Assembly: GCA_016234655.1 (NCBI GenBank)
Contig: JACRAU010000019.1
Coordinates: 1-64,000, forward strand
Length of the DNA: 64,000 nt
From: Betaproteobacteria bacterium
Lineage (GTDB): Bacteria; Pseudomonadota; Gammaproteobacteria; Burkholderiales; Thiobacillaceae
Direction of reading: 5' to 3'
Shown here: one piece after another, positions 9,926 to 19,054 of the stretch
How the letters are laid out: the number at the start of each line of letters is the position of its first letter
Numbering within the stretch: position 1 is the first letter of the stretch
Notes under the pieces: model-generated
Seen by the model: the letters and a program-made list of their open reading frames with translations, nothing else
Database searches by the model: none
Told to the model about the DNA's origin: nothing
Made by a program: the position numbers and the translations under genes

Positions 9926-11299
9926 TCAGAAGAAGCCCATGCCGACCTGGAACAGTTTTTCCACCTTGGGGATCAGGCGCTTGTTCGGCACGAACAGGAT
10001 GAGGTGGTCCTCGGCCTCGATCAGGCTGTCGTGGTGGGCGATCATGACCTCGTCGCCGCGCAGGATGGCGCCGATGCTCACGCCCTCGGGCAGATCGATC
10101 TCCTCGATCCGGCGGCCGATCAGCTTGGACGAATTGCGGTCGCCGTGCACCACGGCCTCCATCGCCTCGACCGCGCCCCGGCGCAGGCTGTGCACCGCCG
10201 CCATGTCGCCGCGCCGGATATGGGTGAGCAACGGCCCGATGGTGGCTTGGGCCGGCGACAGCGCGATGTCGATATCGCCGCCCTGCAAGAGGTCGACGTA
10301 GGTCGAGCGGTTGATCAGGGCGACCACCTTGCGCGCGCCCATGCGCTTGGCCAGCAGACAGGCCATGATGTTGTCTTCGTCGTCGTTGGTCAGGGCGCAG
10401 AACACGTCCATGTCCTCGATGCCTTCTTGCAGCAGTAGCTCCTCGTCGGTCGCGTCGCCGACCAGCACCAGGCAGCGCTTGAGCTGGATCGCCAGGTGTT
10501 CGGCATTCTTCTTGTTGCGGTCGATCAGCTTGACCTCGTAATCCTGCTCCAGATTGGCCGCCAGCCGGCTGCCGATGTTACCGCCGCCGGCGATCATCAC
10601 CCGGCGCACGCTCTTGTCGGCGCGGCGCATCTCCTTCATCACCGCGCGGATGTTCTCGGTGGCGGCGATGAAGAAGACCTCGTCGCCGTCCTCGATCACC
10701 GTGCGGCCCTCGGGCACGAACATGCGATCGCGGCGGAATACCGCCGCCACCCGGGCGTCGAGCTTGGGCAGATGCTTGCGCAGGTCGCGCAGCTCGTGGC
10801 CGACCAGCGGGCCGCCGAAGTGAGCGCGCATCGCGACCAGGCGAATGCGGCCATCGGCGAAATCGACCACCTGCAAGGCCTCGGGGTAATCGATCAAGCG
10901 GCGCAGGTAGTCGGTTACCTCCTGCTCCGGGCTGATTACGTAATCGACCGCCATGTTCTCCGGCGCGAACAGTTCCGGATGCCGCATGTAATCGAGCGAG
11001 CGGATGCGCGCGATCTTGGTCGGGATGTGGAACAGGGTGGCGGCCAGCTTGCAGGCCAGCATATTGATCTCGTCGTTCTGGGTCACCGCCACCAGCATGT
11101 CGGCATCCTCGGCGCCGGCCTGGCGCAAGACCGAGGGATGCGAGGCCGGGCCGCACACCGTGCGCAGGTCGTAGCGGTCTTGCAGCCAGGCCAGCTTGGC
11201 CTCGTCGATGTCGACCACGGTGATGTCGTTCGCTTCGGAAACCAGACTGGATGCCAAGTTGGAGCCGACTTGGCCCGCCCCGAGAATGATGATCTTCAT
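9926..11299 (-). CDS. trkA: Trk system potassium uptake regulatory protein TrkA
   Basis: Peripheral cytoplasmic protein that binds NAD(H)/nucleotides and gates TrkH. The 457-aa product (E. coli 458) contains two RCK modules, each with a TrkA-N Rossmann part (GAGQVGSNLA at residues 7-16; GGGNIGSRLA at about 238-247) and a TrkA-C part. It sits between ntrX (35 bp upstream) and trkH, continuing the minus-strand run. Confidence 0.97.
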   Translation of the reverse strand: MKIIILGAGQVGSNLASSLVSEANDITVVDIDEAKLAWLQDRYDLRTVCGPASHPSVLRQAGAEDADMLVAVTQNDEINMLACKLAATLFHIPTKIARIRSLDYMRHPELFAPENMAVDYVISPEQEVTDYLRRLIDYPEALQVVDFADGRIRLVAMRAHFGGPLVGHELRDLRKHLPKLDARVAAVFRRDRMFVPEGRTVIEDGDEVFFIAATENIRAVMKEMRRADKSVRRVMIAGGGNIGSRLAANLEQDYEVKLIDRNKKNAEHLAIQLKRCLVLVGDATDEELLLQEGIEDMDVFCALTNDDEDNIMACLLAKRMGARKVVALINRSTYVDLLQGGDIDIALSPAQATIGPLLTHIRRGDMAAVHSLRRGAVEAMEAVVHGDRNSSKLIGRRIEEIDLPEGVSIGAILRGDEVMIAHHDSLIEAEDHLILFVPNKRLIPKVEKLFQVGMGFF

Positions 11300-11334
11300 G
11301 TTGATGCTTGTCCCAAGCGGTCCGAACGATTGAA

Positions 11335-12591
11335 CTAGGCTTCTTTCTTGGTCGGCAGCTGGATGCCCAGTTGTTTGAGCTTGCGATAGAGGTGGGTGCG
11401 CTCCAGGCCCGAGCGCTCGGCCACGCGCGTCATATTGCCGCCGCAGGCGCCGAGCAGGGCCTCCAGATAGCCGCGCTCGAAGATCTCGCGCGCATCCTTC
11501 AGCGGCATGTCCAGGTTCAGGTCGGCCACGGCCTTTTCTTCCGCTTCGTCGTTGCCCATCTGCGCGCCGACCTCGGCCAAGTCGATCTCTTCGTTCAAGG
11601 CGGTGATCGCCAGGCTGCGCACGCGCGCATGCAGCTCATCGATATTGCCGGGCCAGTTGAATTGGCCGAGCGCCGCCAGCGCAGCCGCGCTGAACCGGCG
11701 CGGCGGCAGGCCTTGTTCCTCGACCGCGCGCTTGAGCTCGGCCTCGGCCAGGGCCGGGATGTCTTCCTTGTGCTCGCGCAGCGGCGGCACGCGCACGGCG
11801 GCCTGGGTCAGGGCGTTGTACAGGTCTTTCGAGTAGGCGCCGTCCAGGGCCTTTTGCGCGAGGTTCTGCGCGGTCGCGCAGACGATGCGCGCCTGGAATT
11901 CGTTGCGGCGCGACAGCAGCAACAGCAGGCCCTTCTGCTGCAAGGGCGTCAGGTCGGCGACCTCGCGCAGAAACAGCAGGCCGCCCTTGGCCCGGTTCAG
12001 CCATTCGATCGGCCGCTCGGCCAGGTCGACCATGTTGTCCGGCTCGAACCAAGGCGAATCGGGCACGTGCAGGAAACGGGCGCAGGCCTCGGCGCCGGCG
12101 CCGGACTCCGCCGTAACCAAGAGGGGCGCGGAAACGCCGGCCACTTGTTTGAGGCGCTGCGCGAGGCCTTGGATCGCCGGGCTGCTACCCAGGCCGTCCA
12201 GGTTGCAGGCCGGCGCCTTCACGGTGGCGCGCGACTTGAGCGCGCGCGCGACGGTGTCGAGCAGGTGATCGTAGGGGACGGGCTTTTCCAGATAGTCGAA
12301 GGCGCCCATGCGGGTCGCCTCGACCGCGGTGTGGATCGTGCCGTGGCCGGACATCATCACCACCGGCATGGTGAGCAGGCCCTCGCTGGACCATTCGCGC
12401 AGCAGGCTGATGCCGTCCACGTCCGGCATCCAGATATCGAGCAGGACCAGGGCCGGCTCCTTGGCCAAGCGCTCGCTGCGCGCGGCGACGCCGTTCTCCG
12501 CGAGACGCACTTCATAACCCTCTTCCTCGAGGATTTCGCGCATCAACTCGCGGATACCCGCTTCGTCGTCAACGACCAGAATTTCACTCAT
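11335..12591 (-). CDS. ntrX: NtrX-like response regulator with degenerate AAA+ domain
   Basis: Partner of the NtrY kinase encoded upstream. The 418-aa protein has a receiver domain (residues 1-120; acidic D8-D9, phospho-acceptor D52 in LLDIWMPD, lysine in LEKPV), a central region with the outline of a sigma-54 activator domain (about 135-350) and a Fis-type helix-turn-helix (about 375-415, RVAERSGLERTHLYRKL). The central domain has lost key residues: Walker A GESGTGKE is ESGAGAEA, no GAFTGA loop is visible, and Walker B reads LLFLREV with the acidic residue replaced. It should therefore bind DNA after phosphorylation without remodelling sigma-54 polymerase. The ATG overlaps the last 8 bp of ntrY; a GTG four codons upstream is an alternative start. 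Confidence 0.87.
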   Translation of the reverse strand: MSEILVVDDEAGIRELMREILEEEGYEVRLAENGVAARSERLAKEPALVLLDIWMPDVDGISLLREWSSEGLLTMPVVMMSGHGTIHTAVEATRMGAFDYLEKPVPYDHLLDTVARALKSRATVKAPACNLDGLGSSPAIQGLAQRLKQVAGVSAPLLVTAESGAGAEACARFLHVPDSPWFEPDNMVDLAERPIEWLNRAKGGLLFLREVADLTPLQQKGLLLLLSRRNEFQARIVCATAQNLAQKALDGAYSKDLYNALTQAAVRVPPLREHKEDIPALAEAELKRAVEEQGLPPRRFSAAALAALGQFNWPGNIDELHARVRSLAITALNEEIDLAEVGAQMGNDEAEEKAVADLNLDMPLKDAREIFERGYLEALLGACGGNMTRVAERSGLERTHLYRKLKQLGIQLPTKKEA

Positions 12592-14719
12592 CGGCAGCGT
12601 CACCTTCCATAGGCGGTAGTGTAATCGTTATGCACGCGCCGTGGGGTTGCGCATTGCGCACGTCGATCGCCCCGCCGTGCTCGTCCACGATCTTCTTCAC
12701 GATGGTCAGGCCCAGGCCGGTGCCCTTGGGCTTGGTCGTGGCATAGGGCTCGAACAGGCGGCTCAGCAAATGTTCCGGAAAACCGGGGCCATTGTCGCCG
12801 ATCCGTAATTCGATGCCATGCAAGCCACGTCCGGTACCTACCCGCAGTTGCGGTTCCGCCGTTTCGCCCAAGGCCTCTTTCGCATTCTTGATCAAGTTAT
12901 GCAGCACCTGCCGCAACAAGGTCGGATCGCCCGCCACCTTGGGCAGGCCGTCCTCCAAGAAAACCTGCATCGGCACCTGGCCCTCGTACAGCACCAGCAC
13001 CTCCTGCACCAGGGCATTGAGGTCGATGGCCTCGATGCGCGCGGCCGGTAGTTTGGCATATTCGGCGAAGGCGTCGACCAGGCTCTTCATCGCGCCGACC
13101 TGGCCGACGATGGTTTCGGTCGCCCGGGTCAACATCTGGCGCGAGGGCTCGTCCAATTTGTCCGCGAGTTTGCGCTGCATGCGCTCGGCCGACAAGCGGA
13201 TCGGCGTCAAGGGATTCTTGATCTCGTGCGCCATGCGCCGTGCCACCTCGCCCCAAGCCGCATCGCGCTGGGCGCGGATGAGTTCGGTGATGTCGTCGAA
13301 GGCCAGCACCCGGTCGCAATCGGCCTCGCCGGTCAGTGGCGCGCCGCGCGCGAGCAGCACGCGCATGCCGTGGCCGCCGTCATATTCCATCTCGCCCTGC
13401 CAGAGATTGCCCTCGGCCTCGGTGAAACAACGCTCCATCTCGGCGGCGATGCCGGCCAAGCCGCTGCCGGGCTCGCCCAGTTCGGCCAAGCGATGCCCGA
13501 CCAGATCGGCGGCGGCCACGCCGAGCGCCAGGGCGGCGGCGGGGTTGACGGTGCGCACCACGTAGTCGGGGCTCAAGGTGATCACGCCGGTGCTCACGCT
13601 GCCGAGGATGCTCTCCAGATAGGCCTTGGCTTCTTGCAGCATGTCCTGATTCTGCTGCGCCTCGGTGCGGGCATCGGCCAGCTGCCGGGTCATGCGGTTG
13701 AACGACTGGGTCAACATGCCCAGCTCGTCCTGGCTGGCCGAGGCCTGCACCTGGCTGAAGTCGCCGCGTGCCACCGCGCGGGTGCCCCGGGCCAACGCGC
13801 GCAAGGGCGCCGCCATGCGTTCGGACAGGATGAAGGCGAGCGAGATCGCCGAAAACAGCGCGAGCGCGAGGGCCAGGGTCAGCGAAAAGCCGTACAGGCG
13901 CTTGAGACCGATGCGCGACAGCGCGAGTTCTTGATAGCTGCTGTGCGCCGCCTCGACCTCGCGCGCATCGCGCGCGAGCTGCGGCGAGATCGGCTGTGCC
14001 AGATACAGCACGCGCACGCTCTCGCCCAAGGCCAGCAGGTTGACCGGCACGGCCGCGCGGGCGACCAGGCCCTGGCCGTCGGCGGTCGGTTCGACCAGCG
14101 ACCACGGCTGTTGCAGGCGCACCTGCCAGATCGCCGCGCTGCTCGGCGGCGTTGGCGCCAGGCTGGCCTTCTCGGCCGAGGCGAAGCCGAGCGGGCGGCC
14201 CTCCAGGTCGTAGAGTCCCGCCTCCTGCACCACCATGGTTTCGCGCAGCTCGTTCAGTTGCAAGGCTTGCGAGGCCGACGGCATCTCGGCCAATTGGTTC
14301 GCCATGCCCTCGGCCTTTTTCACCAAATCGCGGCGCACCTGCTCCAAGGCCGACTGGCCGAGGTTCAGGCCGCCCTGCAAGGCGCGCTCCATGCGCACGT
14401 CGAACCAGGACTCGATCGAACGGGTGAGGAATTGCACCGACACGGCATAGACGATGGCGCCCGGCAACAAGGCCATCAGCACGAAGACCAGCAGCAGGCG
14501 GGCGGTCAGCCGGGCGCCGAACACACCGGCCCGGATGCGGCGCAGCAAGACATAGGCCTGATAGCCGATCAGGCCGACCAGGGCCAAGGCGACGACGCCG
14601 GTCAGGCCCAGCAGCAGGGTGAAATATTCGGCGAGGAAGGCGGTGTTGTCGGCCGCCAGCGACAGCAGCGCGACCAGCACCGCGCCGGCCACCAGGCTCA
14701 GGGTGACGAGCGCGATCAT
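12584..14719 (-). CDS. ntrY: Sensor histidine kinase NtrY
   Basis: A 711-aa membrane histidine kinase. Hydrophobic segments lie near residues 3-22, 33-55, 72-95 and about 285-305. They are followed by a HAMP domain (LARGTRAVARGDFSQVQ), a short coiled coil, a PAS domain, HisKA with phospho-acceptor His in RRMAHEIKNPLTPI (about residue 497) and a HATPase domain (N-box LIKNAKEA, G1 DNGPGF, G2 GTGLGL). Four transmembrane helices plus HAMP-PAS is the NtrY architecture. The family responds to nitrogen and redox status in other proteobacteria. The gene overlaps ntrX and starts 1 bp after the DUF4390 stop. Confidence 0.93.
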   Translation of the reverse strand: MIALVTLSLVAGAVLVALLSLAADNTAFLAEYFTLLLGLTGVVALALVGLIGYQAYVLLRRIRAGVFGARLTARLLLVFVLMALLPGAIVYAVSVQFLTRSIESWFDVRMERALQGGLNLGQSALEQVRRDLVKKAEGMANQLAEMPSASQALQLNELRETMVVQEAGLYDLEGRPLGFASAEKASLAPTPPSSAAIWQVRLQQPWSLVEPTADGQGLVARAAVPVNLLALGESVRVLYLAQPISPQLARDAREVEAAHSSYQELALSRIGLKRLYGFSLTLALALALFSAISLAFILSERMAAPLRALARGTRAVARGDFSQVQASASQDELGMLTQSFNRMTRQLADARTEAQQNQDMLQEAKAYLESILGSVSTGVITLSPDYVVRTVNPAAALALGVAAADLVGHRLAELGEPGSGLAGIAAEMERCFTEAEGNLWQGEMEYDGGHGMRVLLARGAPLTGEADCDRVLAFDDITELIRAQRDAAWGEVARRMAHEIKNPLTPIRLSAERMQRKLADKLDEPSRQMLTRATETIVGQVGAMKSLVDAFAEYAKLPAARIEAIDLNALVQEVLVLYEGQVPMQVFLEDGLPKVAGDPTLLRQVLHNLIKNAKEALGETAEPQLRVGTGRGLHGIELRIGDNGPGFPEHLLSRLFEPYATTKPKGTGLGLTIVKKIVDEHGGAIDVRNAQPHGACITITLPPMEGDAADE

Positions 14720-14720
14720 G

Positions 14721-15284
14721 TCAGAATTTTACGGACCAGCGAATCCAGTCGGAGTCCATCTGCCAGCGGTCGGAGGCGAAGGCGCTCACCTGCAAGGGCT
14801 TGGGCAGTTGCGACGGGTCGACGCGCAGGCGCACCGACGCACGGTAAGTGGCCTTCTTCTTGATTTGATGCCGCTCGGCCACGGCCCAATCGTTCAGGCT
14901 GCCGACCCCGGCCAAGGCCTCGGGCAGGCTGTCGTAATTGGCCAGCCGGCCGGCGGTGTTGAGCACGAAGCTGCGCAGCAGGGCGTTGTAGCTCAGCTTC
15001 AAGGTGCGCGTCGCGTCGGCCACGCCCTCGGCCAGCCAATAATCGCGCGGCCGCTCCAGCTCGAATTCCTGGATGAAGGTGATGGTCACCCCGCGCTTGA
15101 GCGCCTCCTCCAGCTTGTCGTTGAGCTGCACCTCGAAACCGCCGACCAGCACGTAATGTTCTTCGCGCGGTTGCAGATCGATGCGCTTGGCGTGGATGCC
15201 CTCGGCCCGCATGGGCGCGGCCGCCGCCGCCAGGGCGAGCCCCAGCACGGCAACGAGAAACTTACGCCTTGGCAAAGCGGGCAT
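14721..15284 (-). CDS. Exported DUF4390-family protein
   Basis: A 187-aa protein with a clear signal peptide (residues 1-28, basic RRKF then VAVLGLALAAAAA) and a beta-rich mature domain (VLVGGFEVQLNDKLEEAL, later TYRASVRLRVDPSQLPKPL) ending in WIRWSVKF. This family is regularly found between rsmB and ntrY in betaproteobacteria; its function is unknown. The frame is open to 15449, but [10 protein letters not shown] begins the signal peptide and the upstream part runs inside rsmB. The chosen start overlaps rsmB by 23 bp, implying translational coupling. Methionines at 15296 and 15299 are alternatives. Confidence 0.85.
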   Translation of the reverse strand: MPALPRRKFLVAVLGLALAAAAAPMRAEGIHAKRIDLQPREEHYVLVGGFEVQLNDKLEEALKRGVTITFIQEFELERPRDYWLAEGVADATRTLKLSYNALLRSFVLNTAGRLANYDSLPEALAGVGSLNDWAVAERHQIKKKATYRASVRLRVDPSQLPKPLQVSAFASDRWQMDSDWIRWSVKF

Positions 15285-16557
15285 AGAAAAATCCATCATG
15301 CAAAGAATCGGGCAGCCATTGGCCGTCGATGGCGCCGGCCAAACCCAGCGGTTCGAGCCTGGCCTCGGGGTGCCGGTCCAAGAAGGCCCGCACCCGAGCC
15401 TCGTTTTCCTGCCGGAAAACGCTACAAGTAGCATAGAGCAATTTACCACCGGCTTTGAGGGTAGACCACAAAGCCTCCAGCAAACGGTCCTGCTCTTTTG
15501 TCAGGGCTTCAACATCGGAGACACGCTTGAGCCATTTGCCGTCCGGGTGCCGGCGGGCGACGCCGGAGGCGGAGCAGGGGGCGTCGAGCAGGATGCGGTC
15601 GAAGGCCCGGCCGTCCCACCAGGTCGGCAAATCGCCGGCATCGGCGGCGGCCAGGCCGGCCTTCAGGTCCAGCCGTTCCAGGTTTTGCCGCACCCGGTCG
15701 AGCCGGGCCGGGTCGCTGTCCAGGGCCAGCAGGTCCAGGTCGTGCGCCTCGAGCAGGTGCGCGGTCTTGCCGCCGGGCGCGGCGCAGGCGTCCAGCACCC
15801 GCATGCCGTCGACGCAATCGAGCAGGCCGGCGGCGGCCTGGGCGCCGGCGTCCTGCACCGAGACCCAACCCGAGGCCCAGCCGGGCAACTCAGCCACCGG
15901 CCGGGGTCTGGACAGGGTGAGCGCACACTCACCTGTCACCTCGGCCTCGATGCCGGCCTCCCGTAGTGCCGCTTGATAGGCCGGCACGCTGGCACGGCGG
16001 CGGTTCACGCGCAAGGTCATCGGCGGGTGTCGCATGGCCGATTCCAGCACCGCCTGCCATTGCTCGGGCCAATCGGCCCGCAGCCGGTCTATCCACCAAG
16101 CGGGGAAGTTCCAGCGCGCCTCGGGCTGCTGCAAGGCCAGGCCGGCCAGCTCTTCCTGGCGCCGCAGGAAGTTGCGCAGCACCGCGTTGGCCAGGCCGCG
16201 CGCCTTGGGCTCATGGCCGGCGACGTTGGCCACGGTCTCGTTGACCACGGCATAGGCCGGCGCGTTGGTCTGGGCCAATTCGTACAGGCCGACCAGCAGA
16301 TAGCCGCGCAGATAGGGGTCGCTCAGCGGCCGGCTCAATAGGCGGTCGAGAAAAAAGGCCAGCTGACCATGATGGCGCAAGACGCCGTAGGCTAAGTCTT
16401 GCGCGGCGGCCAGGGCGCGCGGGTCGAGGCGGCCCTTGCGCAGGGCCGTCAGCGCGGCGGTCAGGCTGCGGCCCTCGACGAGCACCGCCGATGCGAGGTC
16501 GGCGGCCAGGGCGCGGGCGTTGGCCTTGGACACGCGCTCAGGCGCCGCGTCGGGCAA
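15262..16557 (-). CDS. rsmB: 16S rRNA (cytosine-967 C5)-methyltransferase RsmB
   Basis: Methylates C967 of 16S rRNA. It has an N-terminal NusB-like domain (residues 10-140) and a C-terminal SAM methyltransferase domain: motif I region [17 protein letters not shown], motif [17 protein letters not shown] and motif [11 protein letters not shown] with the catalytic Cys. Two conserved cysteines are the Fmu/Nop2 hallmark. The 431-aa frame opens with TTG at 16557, overlapping htpX by 20 bp; GTG at 16533 (VSKANARAL) is an equally plausible start and gives 423 aa. Neither has a clear Shine-Dalgarno. Confidence 0.94.
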   Translation of the reverse strand: MPDAAPERVSKANARALAADLASAVLVEGRSLTAALTALRKGRLDPRALAAAQDLAYGVLRHHGQLAFFLDRLLSRPLSDPYLRGYLLVGLYELAQTNAPAYAVVNETVANVAGHEPKARGLANAVLRNFLRRQEELAGLALQQPEARWNFPAWWIDRLRADWPEQWQAVLESAMRHPPMTLRVNRRRASVPAYQAALREAGIEAEVTGECALTLSRPRPVAELPGWASGWVSVQDAGAQAAAGLLDCVDGMRVLDACAAPGGKTAHLLEAHDLDLLALDSDPARLDRVRQNLERLDLKAGLAAADAGDLPTWWDGRAFDRILLDAPCSASGVARRHPDGKWLKRVSDVEALTKEQDRLLEALWSTLKAGGKLLYATCSVFRQENEARVRAFLDRHPEARLEPLGLAGAIDGQWLPDSLHDGFFYARFAKA

Positions 16558-17395
16558 GCGCGAGCAAGCGCCGGATGCGCTCCTCGGTGGCGGGGTGGGT
16601 GCGGAACAGGCCGGTCAGGCCCTCGCCGCCGGCCAGCGGATTGATGATCATCATCTGCGCCGTCTCCGGATGCAGCTCGGCCGCATCCATGGCCACGCCG
16701 CGGGCATGGGCTTCGATCTTGCGCAGGGCGGAGGCCAGCGCCTCGGGGTCGCCGGCGATCTTGGCGCCACCGCGGTCGGCGCCGAACTCGCGGGCGCGCG
16801 AGATCGCCATCTGGATCAGCATGGCCGCCAGCGGCGCCAGGATCATAATCACGATCTGCACCACCGGGTGCACCGAGCGCTCGTTGTTGTTGCCGCCGCC
16901 GAACAAGAAGCCGAACTGGGCGAGCGAGGAGATCGCGCCGGCCACGGTGGCGGACAAGGTCGAGATCAAGGTGTCGCGGTTTTTTACGTGGGCCAGCTCG
17001 TGCGCCATCACGCCGCGCAGTTCGCGTTCGCTCAGCAGGCGCATGATGCCGGTGGTCGCCGCCACCGCCGCGTTCTCGGGATTACGCCCGGTGGCGAAGG
17101 CATTGGGTTGGGCCTCGTCGATCACGTACACGCGCGGCATGGGCAGCTCGGCCCGGCGCGCGAGGTCCTGCACCATGGCATGGAACTCGGGCGCCTCGTG
17201 CGGGCCGACCTCTCGCGCCTTGTACATGCGCAGCACCATCTTGTCCGAGTTCCAATAGGCCCACAGGTTCATGGCGCCGCCGACGAGCAGCGCGAGCAGC
17301 ATGCCGCCCATGCCGCCGATGGCCATGCCGACCGCGCCGAACAGCGCGACGATGGCCGCCATCAGGAGCGTGGTCTTGAGCCAGTTGTTCAACAT
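16538..17395 (-). CDS. htpX: Membrane metalloprotease HtpX
   Basis: A zinc protease of the inner membrane that degrades misfolded membrane proteins with FtsH. The product is 285 aa (E. coli 293). Transmembrane helices lie at about residues 8-25 and 29-46, zinc ligands HELAH at 132-136, and the third ligand Glu is in RAREFGADR. Two more hydrophobic stretches follow the active site. ATG at 17395 ([10 protein letters not shown]) has an upstream AAAGGAA; the frame is open for another 113 codons upstream but only as antisense-like low-complexity sequence over fmt. Confidence 0.95.
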   Translation of the reverse strand: MLNNWLKTTLLMAAIVALFGAVGMAIGGMGGMLLALLVGGAMNLWAYWNSDKMVLRMYKAREVGPHEAPEFHAMVQDLARRAELPMPRVYVIDEAQPNAFATGRNPENAAVAATTGIMRLLSERELRGVMAHELAHVKNRDTLISTLSATVAGAISSLAQFGFLFGGGNNNERSVHPVVQIVIMILAPLAAMLIQMAISRAREFGADRGGAKIAGDPEALASALRKIEAHARGVAMDAAELHPETAQMMIINPLAGGEGLTGLFRTHPATEERIRRLLALARRGA

Positions 17396-17427
17396 GGTTG
17401 GGGTTCCTTTATCGACCGAAACGGCGA

Positions 17428-18369
17428 TTAGATGCCGCCGTCCGGCGGGTCGAAACGCTGGCCCACCGCCAGCGGACTGCCGGCCAGGAAGGCCGCCGCC
17501 GGCAGGCGCTTGGCGCCGGCCTTTTGCAGCTCGAGCAATTCCAACACGCCATCGCCGCAGGCCACGCGCACGGCATCGCGCTCGACGGCGACGATCTCGC
17601 CCGGCGCGCCGCGCCCTTCGGCCGGACGCGCGCGCCAGAGCTTGATCGCCTCGCCCTGCCACGACGCGAAGGCGCCGGGCGCCGGGTTGAAGGCGCGCAC
17701 TTGATGATCGATTTCGCCGGCCGGCCGACGCCAATCGACAGCGGCGTCCGCTTTGCCGATCTTTTTCGCGTAGGTCGCCAGGCTGTCGTCCTGCGCCTCG
17801 GCTTGCACTGCGCCGGCTTCGAGCCGGGGGAGGAGGGCGACGATCTCCCGCGCCCCGAGCAGGGCCAGCTTGTCGTGCAGGCTGCCGGCGGTGTCGTCGG
17901 CCGCGATGGGCAGCGCGGCGCGGCTCAACATGGCGCCGGTGTCGAGCCCGGCATCCATTTGCATCAGGGTGATGCCGGTCTCCGTGTCGCCCGCCTCGAT
18001 CGCGCGTTGGATCGGCGCCGCGCCGCGCCAGCGCGGCAGCAGCGAGGCATGGATGTTGACGCAGCCCAGGCGCGGGATATCGAGCACGCCCTGCGGCAGG
18101 ATCAGGCCGTAGGCGGCGACGATCATCAGATCGGCGGCCGCCTCGACGATCGGCGCCCAGGTGTCGGGCGTCTTCAACCGCTCCGGTTGCTCGACGCGCA
18201 GGCCGTGCTGGAGCGCCAGCGTCTTGACGGGGCTGGCCTTGAGCTTCATGCCGCGCCCGGCCGGACGGTCCGGCTGGGTCAGTACCAGGGGAATGTCATG
18301 GCCGGCCGCGATCAAGGCGGCCAGGGCCTGGGCGGCGAATTCGGGGGTGCCGGCGAAGATGAGGCGCAT
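17428..18369 (-). CDS. fmt: Methionyl-tRNA formyltransferase
   Basis: Formylates initiator Met-tRNA. The 313-aa length matches E. coli Fmt (315 aa). N-terminus [16 protein letters not shown], substrate loop [15 protein letters not shown], formyl-THF catalytic region [17 protein letters not shown] and [11 protein letters not shown], then the C-terminal OB-like tRNA-binding domain. The ATG at 18369 lacks a Shine-Dalgarno; the 26 bases just upstream are four C-runs in the mRNA sense (G-quadruplex on the other strand). def lies upstream on the same strand. Confidence 0.96.
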   Translation of the reverse strand: MRLIFAGTPEFAAQALAALIAAGHDIPLVLTQPDRPAGRGMKLKASPVKTLALQHGLRVEQPERLKTPDTWAPIVEAAADLMIVAAYGLILPQGVLDIPRLGCVNIHASLLPRWRGAAPIQRAIEAGDTETGITLMQMDAGLDTGAMLSRAALPIAADDTAGSLHDKLALLGAREIVALLPRLEAGAVQAEAQDDSLATYAKKIGKADAAVDWRRPAGEIDHQVRAFNPAPGAFASWQGEAIKLWRARPAEGRGAPGEIVAVERDAVRVACGDGVLELLELQKAGAKRLPAAAFLAGSPLAVGQRFDPPDGGI

Positions 18370-18395
18370 GGGGGCTAGGGGATAGGGGCTAGGGG
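18370..18395 (+). other. Potential G-quadruplex motif at the fmt start
   Basis: On the plus strand four runs of 4-5 G (18370-18374, 18378-18381, 18385-18388, 18392-18395) are separated by exactly 3-nt loops CTA, ATA and CTA. This is a textbook four-tetrad quadruplex motif lying on the template strand immediately upstream of the fmt ATG. Confidence 0.7.
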
Positions 18396-18454
18396 CGCAA
18401 GTATAGTGCGGTTTGCCGCTGGCCCCGAGCCGCGCACCTCTCGCCAATTTCGAT

Positions 18455-18958
18455 TCACATCGCTTCGCGCGCGCGCTTGACCAATTTTTGCTTGATCCGG
18501 GCTTGCTTCAGGCGCGACAGGTATTCGACGAAGACCTTGCCCTTGAGATGATCGATCTCGTGCTGGATGCAAATGGCGAGCAGGCCATCGGCCTCCAACT
18601 CGAACGGCTCGCCGCTTAAATTCAAGGCGCGCACCTTGACCCGCTCGGCCCGGGTCACCTCCTCATAGATGCCGGGCACCGACAGGCAGCCTTCTTCGTA
18701 CACCGTCTCGCCGTCGGCCTCGACGATCTGCGGATTGATGAAGGTCATCAATTGGTCGTGGGTCTCGCTGACGTCGAGCACCAGCAACTGGACATGGTGG
18801 TCGACCTGGGTCGCGGCCAGGCCGATGCCCGGCGCGGCATACATGGTCTCGGCCATGTTCGCCGCCAGCTTGCGGATATGGTCGTCGACCTTGTCCACCG
18901 GCTTGGCCACGATATGCAGGCGCGGGTCGGGATAGTGCAGTATTTTCAACAAAGCCAT
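18455..18958 (-). CDS. def: Peptide deformylase
   Basis: Removes the N-formyl group from nascent proteins; an Fe2+/Zn2+ hydrolase. It is 167 aa with the three class I motifs: GIGLAATQV (motif 1), EEGCLSVPG with the metal Cys (motif 2) and QHEIDHLKG with two metal His and catalytic Glu (motif 3). The ATG at 18958 begins [14 protein letters not shown], the family N-terminus; the frame continues nine codons upstream. It pairs functionally with fmt downstream. Confidence 0.97.
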   Translation of the reverse strand: MALLKILHYPDPRLHIVAKPVDKVDDHIRKLAANMAETMYAAPGIGLAATQVDHHVQLLVLDVSETHDQLMTFINPQIVEADGETVYEEGCLSVPGIYEEVTRAERVKVRALNLSGEPFELEADGLLAICIQHEIDHLKGKVFVEYLSRLKQARIKQKLVKRAREAM

Positions 18959-19054
18959 ATGCTTGGGTAAACGCGGCAAGGACAATCTTGCCTATTCCGT
19001 GGAAAGTTGGCGTTAGTATAACGAACAAGAATCGGCTCTCCGATGGGGAAAATC

